Assembly: GCA_020091685.1 (NCBI GenBank)
Contig: CM034607.1
Location: forward strand, 1,308,944 to 1,372,943
Origin: Lutjanus erythropterus
Taxonomy: Eukaryota; Chordata; Actinopteri; Lutjaniformes; Lutjanidae
DNA: 64,000 bases
Reading direction: 5' to 3'
Positions 13,515 through 24,713 of this stretch are shown piece by piece (the first letter of the stretch is position 1; every line of letters starts with the position of its first letter). The notes under the pieces were generated by a model. It was given only the letters and a program-made list of their open reading frames with translations. It had not been told where the DNA came from and did no database searches. Position numbers and translations under genes: made by a program.

Positions 13515-15166
13515 CTGACTCACATATAAGTGCAATACAATCTGTGCAACAATGTCTTTGTACTTAGTCCTACTTGCACTATTGAGTACTTTTACTTTAT
13601 TATTGTATGTAATTTGTAAATACATTTGACTTTACATTTTACACTGTTACTTATATTTATCTTGCTCTGTCTTTTATTGTTAACTTACCTACTAACTTTT
13701 AGGCCTTTAATTTGTTAGGACAGCTGAAGCAAGAACAGGAAAATGGGTGTCAGCAAAGGGCTGCAGGCAGAGGTGCCCCAACACAATTTTCATAAGAATG
13801 TTATATTCCATTTCTGTTATATTCTAACAATAGATTATTATTACTGTTATTATAATTATTATATTGCTGCTGATAGTCATCAGTTATATACAGCCTCATG
13901 TTCTGGCTTTGCATTACTAAATATTGTGGACATGGTGGTGGTTTTTACACCATAATGTTACTGTAACATTATGATTTGTCTCCTCATGTTCTATCCTTTA
14001 TTCAATACTATGTTTCTTCATGATCATCCAATAAAGCCTCTTTGAATTTGATCTCACACTCAAACAGAACGGTCAAAAGTGAAGCAGCAGAGGCCGAGAT
14101 ATCACACTGTCTGTTAAGAAAAATATAAATTAGCAGAAGAAATGACATACCCTCCTACACAGCTATACTTGGAAAAATAAATGTGTTATTATTTGCATAT
14201 GGAAAAGAATGAATTGACTCAATTTGAAATCATATGTAGAGAAATATTACAAGCATTGTGTGCATAAAGAAAAGAAGAAAAAGGAATGGTCTATACATTC
14301 AAGCCTGGTCTGGGGTTTGTTTTGTTTTATTTCATTCATTTATTTTTTCAGATTTTTTGTGATGATGTTACCATGAAGGATAAGTGGACAATGACGCCAC
14401 CCAGGACACAACTGCTGGTCACAATCTGAGGGATGCTTTCAGAGTTGATGGAGTGAGTTGATCAGGTAGAAATACACAGCTGTTGAGCTTCTGCTTATGT
14501 GGAGTATGATTATACAATTATGCAATAAAATTTAACTGAAATGAATATTTATTGGTTGAATGCTCTAATGGTCTGCTCTAATAGCTGCATTAGTTGAATT
14601 CCAGTGCCTCTGTTATTTATTTATTTATTTATTTTAGATTTTTGCAGATAAATGTGTTTGGATGGATTTTCTTCCAACCAGTTATTGTCATTTTGCCTTA
14701 CTTACACTTTTGAAATCACAATATGTATTCATTTAGAAGATGATGCCCATATTTATAGTTAAGTTTTACAGCAAAATTGGCCTTGAATTTCATTAAACAC
14801 TGACATTAAAAAGTCTTAAATTTTTATTGATGATACATGTCGACACCCTGTAAAAAATAATCTGTTATATTTCAGACTTTTATTGATTGTGGAGCGATTC
14901 ATCATGATCATCCCTAACATAGCTGCCCAATCTGATGACATCGAATCAGATGACATCATCATGACATCATCAGTTATTTTCTCACACTTAACAGATCACC
15001 AACAAAATAGCCTACATTATACAGCAGATTGGCCCTTTAAATGATTGTTAGTATTCATGTGCAGGCCCCCTCTGTGGCCCCGCAGGTGTACTATGAAATA
15101 CAGCCTTGTTGGAATCTGCAAGGGGTCACTCTCTCTCTCTCTTTCTCTCTCTCTCACACTCACTCA

Positions 15167-15238
<72 letters not shown>

Positions 15239-15718
15239 TGGTCGAAGTTGAGAAAGCAGAGATGATAAGACTATCAGAGGCTGCAGTTCTCTGTGGAACC
15301 ATAAAACACCGCGATGGAAGCAGAGAACGCTTCACTCTGGACTCGCATCATCTCCTCCTTTAAAGGAAACCAGGCTGCTGGTTTAAATATGCCCTATCTC
15401 ATTTGTATTATGGGATGGATCCAGTGAGCATCTGATCCTGTCCAGCAGTGAATAATTGATTAAAGCAGTGTATGTGTGTGTGTGAGAGAGAGAGAGTGTG
15501 TGTTGATGTTGTTGTTTACAGCAGGACATTTCCTACAGTATTGTAAATATTAAACAGTATTGTTGTGTTTACAGGATGAACCTTGTAGTTATGTGCTGAT
15601 ATAAGAGCAGTATAATGCTCCATATGGCAGCCGCTGTGTCGGCGGTGATACTCACTACATAGAGGATGTTGAGCGCGCACAGGGAGTGTTTGGAGCAGGT
15701 GAATCCAGCGCAGCCCAT
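3560..15718 (-). CDS. tspan13: tspan13, tetraspanin-13 (3'-partial, 5 of 6 coding exons)
   Basis: Exons on the minus strand: 15656-15718, 9572-9739, 7343-7423, 3778-3891, 3560-3670. All are phase 0 and encode residues 1-179 of about 204. The product is a four-pass membrane protein. TM1 is about 13-37 ([20 protein letters not shown]), TM2 about 45-68, TM3 about 73-100. The large extracellular loop carries the tetraspanin NCCG motif (C128, C129, G130) and further cysteines at 140, 144, 150 and 153. TM4 starts near 160 ([18 protein letters not shown]). The sequence is very close to TSPAN13 of other vertebrates and differs from the TSPAN31 subgroup. Family knowledge: TSPAN13 sits in plasma membrane microdomains and modulates voltage-gated Ca2+ channels. 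The last exon (about 24 residues) was not found between 1 and 3559. Confidence 0.95.
3778..3891 (-). CDS. tspan13: tspan13 coding exon 4 (large extracellular loop)
   Basis: Residues 105-142, with [20 protein letters not shown] and the CCG motif. N-x-S (NNS) is a possible N-glycosylation site. Acceptor GTGCTGCAG after a (TG)7 tract; donor GCT|GTGAGT. Confidence 0.96.
6193..6972. mobile_element. Tc1/mariner-like non-autonomous relic, split by a SINE
   Basis: Left end AACCCCAATTCCTAAAAAGT; right part CCTGTCCCAACTTTTTTGGA and a terminal TTTTATTTATGTTTTACACA. The same blocks occur in the longer relic at 41335-42745. A SINE is inserted at 6332-6703. Confidence 0.7.
6330..6703 (-). mobile_element. 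tRNA-like SINE, minus orientation, with target duplication
   Basis: The minus strand starts GAGCGGCACGGTGGTGCAGT. Flanks carry GTTTGGGAAC (6320-6329) and GTTTGGGACC (6704-6713), a 9/10 match expected for a target-site duplication. The host is the Tc1-like relic. Confidence 0.85.
7343..7423 (-). CDS. tspan13: tspan13 coding exon 3 (TM3)
   Basis: Residues 78-104 ([27 protein letters not shown]), the third membrane segment. Acceptor GATGCTCAG, donor CAG|GTAAGA. Confidence 0.96.
7424..9571. other. tspan13 intron 2 (between coding exons 2 and 3)
   Basis: Contains a copy of foldback repeat B (8505-9018). Nothing else was recognised. Confidence 0.5.
8505..9018. mobile_element. foldback repeat B, copy 1
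   Basis: Ends are inverted: AGATAGTTCACCCCAAACTC at the left, and TTTGGTGAACTGTCCCTTCA at the right. Internal arms also pair (ATCCACAGACCTTGTTGTGA / CTGCTCACAACAAGG). A second copy is at 21350-21835. Confidence 0.7.
9572..9739 (-). CDS. tspan13: tspan13 coding exon 2 (TM1-TM2)
   Basis: Residues 22-77 ([20 protein letters not shown] ... [15 protein letters not shown]). The acceptor TTTTGCAG follows a (TG)9-10 tract. Donor TTC|GTATCC. Confidence 0.96.
9930..10900 (+). repeat. interspersed repeat C, copy 1
   Basis: Shares long ordered blocks with 22520-23640: CAGAGTTCTCTTAATGTTAA, CATAATTCTTATTTAGCTTT, ATGTTATGGTTGAGACACAT, AGGGCCAACA and CAGCTGATATATTGATAT. About 1 kb; family unknown to me. 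Confidence 0.72.
11132..11588. mobile_element. hAT-like MITE
   Basis: Left end TAGAGCTGCAATAATTATTG; right end AATAATCAATAGTTGCAGCA. Internal GATTAATCGACAATGA pairs with the left ATAAATCGATTATT. This is a common fish end type; target duplication not evident. Confidence 0.65.
12126..12650 (+). repeat. degenerate tandem duplication, unit ~280-320 bp
   Basis: CTGTTCCAGTTCCAGC(A/G)CCTA occurs near 12134 and 12408; TTCCACCAAA(A)AT(G)AACTGG near 12177 and 12449; CTCTGTTGATGA near 12253 and 12580. Same order in both units. Confidence 0.7.
13474..13512 (+). repeat. (CA)n microsatellite
   Basis: About 19 CA units in tspan13 intron 1. Confidence 0.95.
15127..15235 (+). repeat. (CT)n-(CA)n compound microsatellite
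   Basis: A CT-rich stretch (15127-15155) runs into about 33 CA units (15169-15235), 420 bp from tspan13 coding exon 1. Confidence 0.95.
15656..15718 (-). CDS. tspan13: tspan13 coding exon 1 (start codon)
   Basis: ATG at 15718-15716; residues 1-21 ([21 protein letters not shown]). Early cysteines are candidate palmitoylation sites, as is usual in tetraspanins. Donor GTA|GTGAGT. Confidence 0.94.
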
Positions 15719-15866
15719 CGTGATCAATCAATAAATCCGAATCAATCCTTCAAATAAGAGTTTCAATAAATATCTGCTCTCCACAGATAAAATCCAGAAG
15801 AAAAAATTCTCAGAGAATAATTCCGCTCCCAGCTGGAATAGATGATCGCCCAGCAGCAGATCCAAC
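15719..15866 (-). other. tspan13: tspan13 5' UTR part of the ATG exon
   Basis: The minus strand has CTCTTCTTTCCAG|GTTGG at 15867/15866, a strong pyrimidine tract and acceptor 148 bp before the ATG. This implies an upstream non-coding exon. If the acceptor is not used, transcription could start here instead. Confidence 0.5.
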
Positions 15867-16268
15867 CTGGAAAGAAGAGACACTGACGCGTCAAGTACAC
15901 ACAGCACAACAGGAAGTTACATACCAAGCCTTCAAAATAAATGCATGGTATTTGACCCCGGAGAGGTGATGGTTTGTATGGTAACTTGACTTCAAATAAT
16001 ATGGCAGACACTGATGGACTGTAACTAAGTACATTTACTGAATTAACCTATTGTATGTCAGAAATATGTAACAAATTTGATAAATAAAAAAGACATAATC
16101 AGATTGCAGATACATTCAGTAAAAATGGGGATTATTAGCAGGATTACAATTTTAAAATAAACAATGATATCTAACATGCACAGTGCACACACAGCTGCCA
16201 ATTCATTATCATGACCTCTATTGAAAAAATGTTTCACTGGGTGGAAATCTGAACAATTTTTGTCTTTA

Positions 16269-16339
<71 letters not shown>
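16269..16339 (+). repeat. (AATC)n tetranucleotide array
   Basis: About 17 near-perfect AATC units. Confidence 0.95.
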
Positions 16340-16409
16340 TGCACTCAACAAAGGAAGAAACAGCTGAACAAACTAATAAACTTAACAACCAACATAAACA
16401 CTGCATAAA

Positions 16410-16695
16410 ATACTAGCTGCAACAATAATTGACTATTAAATTGATGTGCATCTATTTTGATGTCGATTATTGATTTTGAGTCTTTTTGGGACAGAAGGTC
16501 TTTCATATAAATATTTTCTGGTTTCTTTACTCCTCTTTCTTTGAGTTGTGAATGAAAGACATCTAAGGACGTCATTTTGGGCTTTGATCAAAATGTTTAA
16601 TTATTTTCAGACATTTCATGACCCAAACAACTAATTTTAGAAAATAATTGATCAATTAATGGATAAAAAAATTATCATTAACTGCAGCCCTAAAA
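16410..16695. mobile_element. hAT-like MITE, eroded
   Basis: Left TAGCTGCAACAATAATTGAC, right ATCATTAACTGCAGCCCTA. Same end type as 11132-11588. Confidence 0.6.
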
Positions 16696-17079
16696 TCACT
16701 ATATTAGGTGAAATAATTTCATGAATGAAAAGTAATCAAGTTACATTACTTTCATATTGTGATATTTGGATGAAGTCACTGACTACATTTTTTTAACATG
16801 TAATTAGCAACTGTACTAGAATACATTTTTAAAGTTACCCTCCAAACCCTGCTTGTAGATCATTTTACCTCTTTTCTTTTCATGCTACTTTCCAGTTTAT
16901 AATACAAATCATATACTTTTTACTTCACTACATTTATCTGACAGCTTTAGTTAAAAGTTATTTTAAAGACTTTATAAAAAGTTTTGTTATAAATGAACCC
17001 TACAGTTTATATAAGTACAGCTGAAATCATGATGTATTTCTTTTTGAATGATTGTAATAACTGTAATGTATCTGTAATA

Positions 17080-17215
17080 ATGTAGAGGTTTGGACTGCTG
17101 GTCGGACAAAACAAACACTGTGAAGGTCTCAGTTAATCAACTATCAATTAATTGGTTAATGGAGAAAATAATCAGCAGATTTATCTATAATGAAATAATC
17201 ATTAGTGTCAGTCTT
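17080..17215. mobile_element. hAT-like MITE fragment
   Basis: Contains AAAATAATCAGCAGATTTAT and AATAATCATTAGTGTCAG, the right end of the same family; left end missing. Confidence 0.45.
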
Positions 17216-18987
17216 ATACAAAATAGTTCAACATGAGCTCCACCTCAACCAAGTGCAGCAGTCAAATGTTGCTTTTACATTCATAACTGAGTCACAATCA
17301 TCTAATAAGATCATGTATAACAGTGGAACAATCAAGGGGACATTTTACTATGTTTAATACTTTAAGTGTATTTTAAATAACCACGTACAAACCTAAACAA
17401 CTAACTTCTAAAACTCAGTACTAGTTTCCTCATAAGTAGTTCCAGTTCCTTTCCAGGAAAGTTACAAAAAGTATTGAAAAATTACAGACCAGAAAAATGA
17501 AGTTGCTGTTGCAAAATCTCCATGCAACCAGCAGTAAAGTCTAGTGAATAAAAACTGATTCTGAGTCTAAAAATACTTGAATCAGGTTTAAAAGTTCTTG
17601 CCATGTCTAAGTCTTTAACAGTAAACACAGCTGCTAAAACCTGCAAATTCTCCCAGAAATACTGAGGTCCTCACAGTCTGCTCAATGATCCCCACAGGCC
17701 TGTCTGCACTCAGTGGAGAGGAGGAAGTATTCACATCCTTTACTGCAGTGAAGCACTAACACCACACTGTAAAAATACTCTCTCACGTAATATCAAAAAT
17801 GTGTAATTCTCCTGTCAGTGAGTCTGACCAAGCTGCTGGATTAGAACTGGAGTTGGTCCCCAGGCGCTGCACAGCAGCTGCACACCACTCCTAATCCTGA
17901 ATACAGAGAGTGAATTTGACTGTATAATTGTACTCTGTATGTCTGTATGATCACAATAAAGCTGGTCTGTACCTTTACAATTTCAATTGTTATGTTAATG
18001 ATTTACAAAGGATCTCCTTCATAGAACTTCTCAATTTAAATAAAATTTGCAGAAAATATAAATGAAAGAGTTAACATAATAGATTCAATCCAGGTGGACA
18101 TATTTACAAAGGAAGAGTTTCTCATTATAATGGCACATCAACTGATCAGCTTACAGTAAACATGTCATTATAAAAGATAAGTGGTAATGATTTCATGCCA
18201 AGAAACTATGATATGCTGTTAAATGATCCAGTAAGCCTATACAAAGAGATCATATCCAATAATTCATTTACAAGAATAAACGTGTTTCATTTCATGCTTT
18301 GGATGAAACATTAATAACATGGTGATATTGTGTTATGATTGAGCTCAGTAGATGATAATGTCTGTTTGAAATGGGCTGTACAGAAGAAATCAGCATTCCA
18401 GCAGAGTCATTCTGGATGCATGGACAGTCAGAACAGATCCTTTAGGAGGTAAGAAACCCAGGGACTATAGGAAAACCTCCCATCCAGGATTTACAGTTTA
18501 TCATGAACATTTCTCTCCTTAACCTGACAATACAGCAAACTAACCAAGTTGTTATAATAATCATAAAGGAAGATTAATGTTCCTTTGTATTTTAAAGCAT
18601 ATTGTTAAAGAGTAGTGTGATAATAAGTTAGATGAATATTTGTTTGTTGGATGTGAATGAACATCAGAGTTCATTAAACTGAAATGGTTAAATACATTCA
18701 CTAAGCTGTGCTTAACATATATAAAAATATATATTATGGATGAAGATACATGTTAACATAAATATTGATATTGGAAATGGATGACAGATTTAATTTCTTG
18801 AACAGAGGAGCCGTGATTCACTGACATTTGATGCAGTTTGGGAACATGCAGTGGTTCCCAAACTGGTGAATAAGTGAAACAATTTTAAATGAATATGTTT
18901 TATGTAGGAAAATGAATAAACTTTGCTGACACTATTATGTTGACCTTTATTTCACTAAAATTCAACTTAAAAAAAAAAAAATAAATA

Positions 18988-19129
<142 letters not shown>

Positions 19130-19404
19130 TTGCTTTCACAATTATTGTTGATATTTAAGAAAAAAAATCTTCTGAAGATGAGGCATGCAAAAAAGTTTGA
19201 TAATCACTGCATAAAACTATAATAGAGGGTAAGAACACAGGATTGATTTACCAGTTTTCTAATGATGGGATTTAAGACTTTTTGACCTGTTTATGTTTTT
19301 AATGCACATAATCAATGTGGTCTTTCGTGGTCAAGTTCTACATCTACAGATATCATCACAGACATCTCATCATCCTCACCTCTGTAGTGTTACTAATACA
19401 ACTC

Positions 19405-19450
19405 AGTCAGCTGATCGGGTGCGCTTTACCAACTGAGCTATCCAACCACT
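19405..19450 (-). repeat. tRNA-like 5' half (SINE head or tRNA pseudogene)
   Basis: The minus strand reads GGTTGGATAGCTCAGTTGGT then AAAGCGCACC, an acceptor arm and D arm with perfect box A. No anticodon arm or box B follows, so it is not a working tRNA gene. Confidence 0.5.
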
Positions 19451-19929
19451 GTGATGCTGTCCACTTTGCTGTTGTATCACGGTGAATTTCCCTGTTGTGG
19501 GACTAATAAAAGAATATCCTATCTGTGTTATTACAAGTGTTTTCTGTGTTGTTCTGTTGTTTGAATGAGCAGAAACAGTCTTGACATGTCATAATAACAA
19601 GATAAATGTCACTACAACCATAAAATATCTTGTCATAGAAAGAAAAAGAAGAAAGAATCTCTCTTCTTATAAAGAAACATGATTATTCTCATGGTGGCAG
19701 TAACACAAATTCACTGTCAGAGACAAGCTGGATTATTGTTTCTGTCTGTTAATGTGATATTCTACATTGAACAAGTAATCTGATTATTTCAATAACAAAT
19801 TATTACTAAGTAATGTCAAAGTAAAATTGAATGTGTCTTTCAGTTTGTTCAGGGTTTGATTAATGTCTGAAATTCCATGCTTTTATTTTGAAAACAACAT
19901 TATACTAAACCCGGTGTTGGCGTGCTCAC

Positions 19930-20005
19930 CTGTTTAAACTTGACGCTCGTTGGGCATATGACTCAGTGAGGACGGGCTCCAGAGCGTCCAGGCTGCTGAT
20001 TGGCT
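19930..20005 (-). promoter_or_regulatory. tspan13: candidate tspan13 non-coding first exon and promoter
   Basis: The minus strand carries AAACAG|GTGAGC at 19930/19929, a consensus donor that could join the acceptor at 15866. About 70 bp upstream is a minus-strand CCAAT box (ATTGG at 19998-20002). The position fits the gap between tspan13 and the bzw2 3' end. This is inference; no transcript data were used. Confidence 0.42.
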
Positions 20006-20589
20006 GCAGAGAGGTCCTGTTATTTCCTCTGCAAATCTTCCAGAAACACTGACTGTGGATCAGTTCAGTTCAGGCCTTCATGTTCAGGCTGTGAGGACAG
20101 GATGCAGTCAGGATTCATCAGATACTCTGTCAAGTGTTTTATCTGTGTGGTCAAATGTGTGCTGCTTCCTGTCTCATGTGACTCTCACACTTCATGTATG
20201 ATTCATCAGACCTGGTTGGCTGGAAGAGCACACAGTGTTTCTGGGTCACACAAGGACTCCCCTCAACACACACACACAAACACACGCACTCACACACAAA
20301 GCCTGTGTGTGTGATGAAACTACTCACATCATTACATCATCAGTCTAATGTAATGTAGGCCATCTCACCAGAAAATGCAGCCTATAGATGCTGGATCTTA
20401 TTTCACTCAGTCCCAACTTGGGGTCCGGCCCCTTAAAACAGACAGCAAAACTCATGGATTCCCAAAGGGTTTGTCTGCTCTGTTGTCAAAATCAAATTAT
20501 TTATATGTTAACCAAAAGCAAAGCATGTATACAAACTAAACTTTAAAAGGATTTTTAGTCTTCACTCAAAATAGTAGGCAACAAAGGGA

Positions 20590-20870
20590 TGGTTCACCCA
20601 AAATTTTAATTCAGTCATTATCTACTCACCCTTGTGCCAAATGAAGGTTGGGTTTAGTTTTTAGTCCACAAAACACTGCTGGAGTTTCACAGGAAAATAG
20701 TGTTGCAGAATCTCCCAAACAATGGAAGTGAATGGTGACCAGTTTTCAACCAGAAAAAGCAACAGAATAAAAACATAAAACACATCCATACTGCTCGTCT
20801 GGTGGAATCCAAGTCTCCTAAAGCCCTAACATGGCAAGTTGGCTAAAAATATTATTTACACGTGTTTTTA
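20590..20870 (+). repeat. common fish interspersed repeat fragment
   Basis: Starts GGGATGGTTCACCCAAAATT followed by CATTATCTACTCACCCTTGT, a start typical of an abundant teleost repeat. Only one copy here. Confidence 0.5.
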
Positions 20871-21349
20871 ACCTGAATCTTCACTGTAGATCCTTAACTT
20901 GGGCTACATTCTCATGCACTGTTCAGACAGTGTGTGTGTGTGTTTTGCACACAGCATGTCTGTTTCCTCATGTCCAGATATGAGTTTTAGCTCCAGAAAA
21001 AACTATGAAATGCTGCAGTTCCCTCTGCAGCATTTCTGTAAATAACACTATAAAGAGAACAGTCTAGACCTGCTCTATATGAGAATTTCTCTTACGATTT
21101 GGCGTCATAAAATAACTTGACTTTTGTTATACTCTGATGATGGTGGTGTTTGACAAATGTACAATGACACAACAAACAATCTTTTCAGTGAATCCATTTA
21201 TCTCTAGTTTTCATAAGAACAATATATTGTTGTGAAAACAATTTTTCTAAAAACTATTTTCCTATTATTTTTGACATCATCATAAGCCATGTTGGTGCCA
21301 CCTGAAAAGATTTGTGTCAGATCTGCTCTGCGAATAGATTTGTGTATAC

Positions 21350-21835
21350 AGGGACAGTTCAAACCAAAAACAAAATGCATATTTTTCATACATATTTTCC
21401 CCTGGCCTGTTATACTTTGTATCAGTCTTGATTTATTTGGTGTGAGTTATAGAGTTTTGGAGATATCAGTCACGGAGATGTCTGCCTTTTGCAGCATAAT
21501 GAGACTAAATGGCACTTGGCTAAAATATATACTTGAACAATTCAAAACCAGTGTTTAGTTCCAAAAATCATGGCCTGGTTAGTTAAGATAATGCACAGAA
21601 CTTGTTTGTGAAGTTTAATGCAGGGAATACTTTTTCTAGCAGGAAAGAAAGTAGTTTGGTAGATTCTGAAAGAATTTAGTCCCATTATTTTGAAGAGAGA
21701 GGCAGAAATCTTATGCAGCTGATATCCCCAGAACTCTGCAACCCACACTAAAACTATCTAATTGGATAAATAGCTCTACAGGCCAGAGGAAAAATGTGTG
21801 CTTTGATTCTGGGGTGAACTGTGCATTAAATTCGA
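21350..21835. mobile_element. foldback repeat B, copy 2
   Basis: Starts GGGACAGTTCAAACCAAAAA and ends TTCTGGGGTGAACTGTGC. Shared internal words with copy 1 include GTTTTGGAGATATCAG and CATGGCCTGGTTAG. It ends just past the bzw2 poly(A) site. Confidence 0.7.
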
Positions 21836-21864
21836 GGGAAAAAGAGGAGTGTACACACACTGTA

Positions 21865-22145
21865 TACATATAAAACCAGTTTTATTCATAAAAACATGAA
21901 GCATTGCAAGTTACATTCACACACTTCACTTTGTAAAACTCACTTGTGTGCGTACTAAAACACGTGTACACCTACTGCAGAGGTCATGTGACTACTCCTG
22001 GACAGTGATGGAGACGCAGTGTGTGCTGAGGAGGGTGGATGTCAGTAAGGCTGTCTGCATGAGACCGGCTGGTGATCAGACGGTGTTGGGAGCTGGTGTG
22101 TGGGTGTCAGGGTTGGAGTGCCTCCATCTCTACACAACATGGCAA
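21865..22145 (-). other. bzw2: bzw2 3' UTR
   Basis: Sequence between the bzw2 stop (22146) and about 20 bases past the poly(A) signal. It abuts a foldback repeat that ends near 21835. Confidence 0.55.
21881..21886 (-). terminator. bzw2: poly(A) signal of bzw2
   Basis: AATAAA on the minus strand (TTTATT on plus), about 260 bp past the proposed bzw2 stop. Cleavage would fall near 21855-21870. Confidence 0.6.
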
Positions 22146-22234
22146 CTAGCTGCTACACTGTCGCTCAGGCCACAGGATGCAGCCTACAGGCTCCTGCTGC
22201 TCCTCCTCTAGCCCTCCTCCCCTCTGCTCTGACT
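22146..22234 (-). CDS. bzw2: bzw2 coding exon 11 (acidic tail, probably frameshifted), stop codon
   Basis: Acceptor CTGCCTGCAG at 22235 gives ESE at the junction, as in human BZW2. The frame then runs [21 protein letters not shown]... to TAG at 22148-22146. Another frame of the same exon reads GEEG then stop, which resembles the normal end of the protein. A poly(A) signal 260 bp downstream supports this as the terminal exon. Confidence 0.66.
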
Positions 22235-23723
22235 CTGCAGGCAGGAAGAGAAGAAGGCATGAGACGACAGCTCCACCTGCTGCCCACTGACTATTACAAC
22301 ATCCAGTCATTTCACAGATCAAATGATCCCAACAGACATGACATCATTTTATCATGTTGTATAAAAGTAAAACTGTTCTGTAAATATGAAACATGTTCAA
22401 ATCCATATTTGTCCATTAAATAAGGATAATAATTCCAAATCCCTTAGTGAATAAAATACATAACTTACAATAAAACTATGCATAAAACTATGCAGATTAC
22501 GAGCCATTAAATCACATATTCATGAGGACTGGGACAAAACTGGATTTTGAGTGCGTTTTGATTTTTCTTCAATTATGCTGGATTTTTTTTTTTTTTAAAG
22601 ATCAAACTCTTGGTTAATAATGAAAAACATTTTTATGGTAAATAGATGGTAATTACCAAGTTACATATTTGACATTTCTTAGAATTTACACACATATTAC
22701 CTGTAAATGATGCCCAGATTTCATGGTGAGTATTTGATTATTTGAAGTGTCATTTTCATTGAAGTAGTGGTACTAATAATGACATATGTACCATGAAATT
22801 TGGTATATTTTGGGTTAATTTCAAAGAAAGTTCAAATATGTGAAATGGTGATTACCACCTACTAGCATGAAAATGACACCTGTAATTATCACATACTTAC
22901 CATGAAATTTTGGGATAAATTCAGACAAAAGTTCAAATATATTGCTCTGTAACTGCCAACAACTACATGGAAATGGTACTTGCTAATTATGATATACTTA
23001 ACCATGAAATTTGGTGGTTATTTGTGGGTAATTTCTAAGAAATTTGTAATATATTACTTGGGAATTACCACCTATTTACCTGGAAATTATGGGACCTGGA
23101 AATTAAGTGTTACCATGATTTTTCTGTTTTTAATTAAATGTAGATGGATTTTTTTAATTTCACAGCATAGTTGTAGTTTTTAAAGCTGCTCAGAGTTCTC
23201 TTAATGTTAATCAAAATACAAATTTTTAAACCATAATTCTTATTTAGCTTTGATTTAGAAAGACTACAGAGTTGACATGTTATGGTTGAGACACATGTGA
23301 TAGAAATATTAATAATGAATTTGTCTAAAAATATAAAGTTTACCAGTGCTAAAGTATAGCTAACCCTTTTTCATGCCTGATTAAATCTTTTTTTTTTAAA
23401 AATCTGACTGAATTGATGAAAATTTGGGACACAACTTTAAAGGGCCAACAGTGTTGGCATTGTATTTTGATCAAACATGAGAATAAGTGATATGTGTAAA
23501 ATACTCTCAACATTTTCATATTTTAGTCTACAACGATCACTGCAAAATGTGTGTTCATGTATATATTATGTATATTATATCAGCTGATATGTTGATATCG
23601 GATTGTTTTTTACTCTAGTATTGGTATCAGCATAGATGTTTTCTGGCACAGAGCAAGTTTAGAAATTAAAAAAATTAAAGCAAACAAAAACTTTTCATAA
23701 ATTACACATTTCATATATATAAT

Positions 23724-23795
<72 letters not shown>

Positions 23796-24665
23796 GTTAA
23801 AGAATTAATTTTCACAAAAAAATGGGATTATAGTGTTGGATCAGATCCTTATTAGACATCATCTCTTTGGAACTGTCTATAGCTCAAACCAACTGACACC
23901 CTGTCCAAAGCATCAGAGAAAATAAAATCAAGTTATATGAACCAGATGGTGAAATAATGTCTGTGATCAAGATATGTCTAAATTGTTTTTGTTGTTGTTT
24001 TTGTATTTGTTGTGTATATTTATGTGTGTTAAAATGGTCTCTGTATATGTCCATATAGAGGCTGTTGATTTGCTGTCATGCTCTAACCACCAATATTGAA
24101 AAATAAAATAAAAACTGATCCAAAAAAAAAAAAAAAAGGTTCTTCCGGTGGGCCGTGAACTATTCCAGTTCTCAGATGGATGAAATATATAGATATCTTC
24201 ATGAGCTTACATGCTTAATTGCAGTAAGAACAAATACTCTTGAAAGAGTTTGTAGCACATAAAATAACAACAGTAACAGAGTTCTTGCCTTCTTCAGCAT
24301 TCTGGAGCCACTCTACAAACTTCTTCATCTGTTCCAAGAAGACACTCTTCCCTTTGGCAGCGTGGGCGTCTTTGTACCACTTCAAGATGGCCTCCTCACT
24401 CAGGACATCAGCTGAGCGAAGACAGCAAAACAGTCAGAGCTGGGAGCTTCAAACTCCTACTCAAAGACAACATGTGTAAAGAAATGGACATACTGTGTGC
24501 AGTATGAGTGTGTGAGCTGCTCACCTTTGTAGAAGAGCACCACTATCTTAGAGAAGGACTTCATGAAGTGGATGTTGTCGTAGCAGTACTCCTGGATCTT
24601 CAGCAGCAGCACCAGCTCAGACTGACCCTGAGTGCTGAACACTGCCAGCAGAGGAGCGTAGTGCT

Positions 24666-24713
<48 letters not shown>

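Larger units (their letters stand above)
9740..15655. other. tspan13 intron 1 (between coding exons 1 and 2)
   Basis: Holds one copy of repeat C (9930-10900), a hAT-like MITE (11132-11588), a degenerate tandem duplication (12126-12650) and several microsatellites. No coding exon was recognised. Confidence 0.5.
20006..21864. other. intergenic region between tspan13 promoter and bzw2 3' end
   Basis: Holds a fish interspersed repeat (20590-20870) and a copy of foldback repeat B (21350-21835). No gene seen. Confidence 0.5.
22235..24288. other. bzw2 last intron (GC-AG)
   Basis: Largely repeat: the second copy of repeat C (22520-23640) with an internal degenerate tandem array, then (AAT)n at 23725-23795. 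Confidence 0.5.

Noticed and set aside
15041-15363. Three overlapping frames rich in His-Thr repeats
   Set aside because: Produced by the (CA)n microsatellite, which is open in several frames.
16269-16339. CRISPR-like regular repeat
   Set aside because: A pure AATC microsatellite with no spacers, in a vertebrate genome.
24205-24289. Read-through of bzw2 exon 10 to a TAA as the normal C-terminus
   Set aside because: The read-through residues are unlike any BZW protein, while splicing to 22234 restores ESE and reaches an exon with a poly(A) signal. Kept only as a possible minor isoform.
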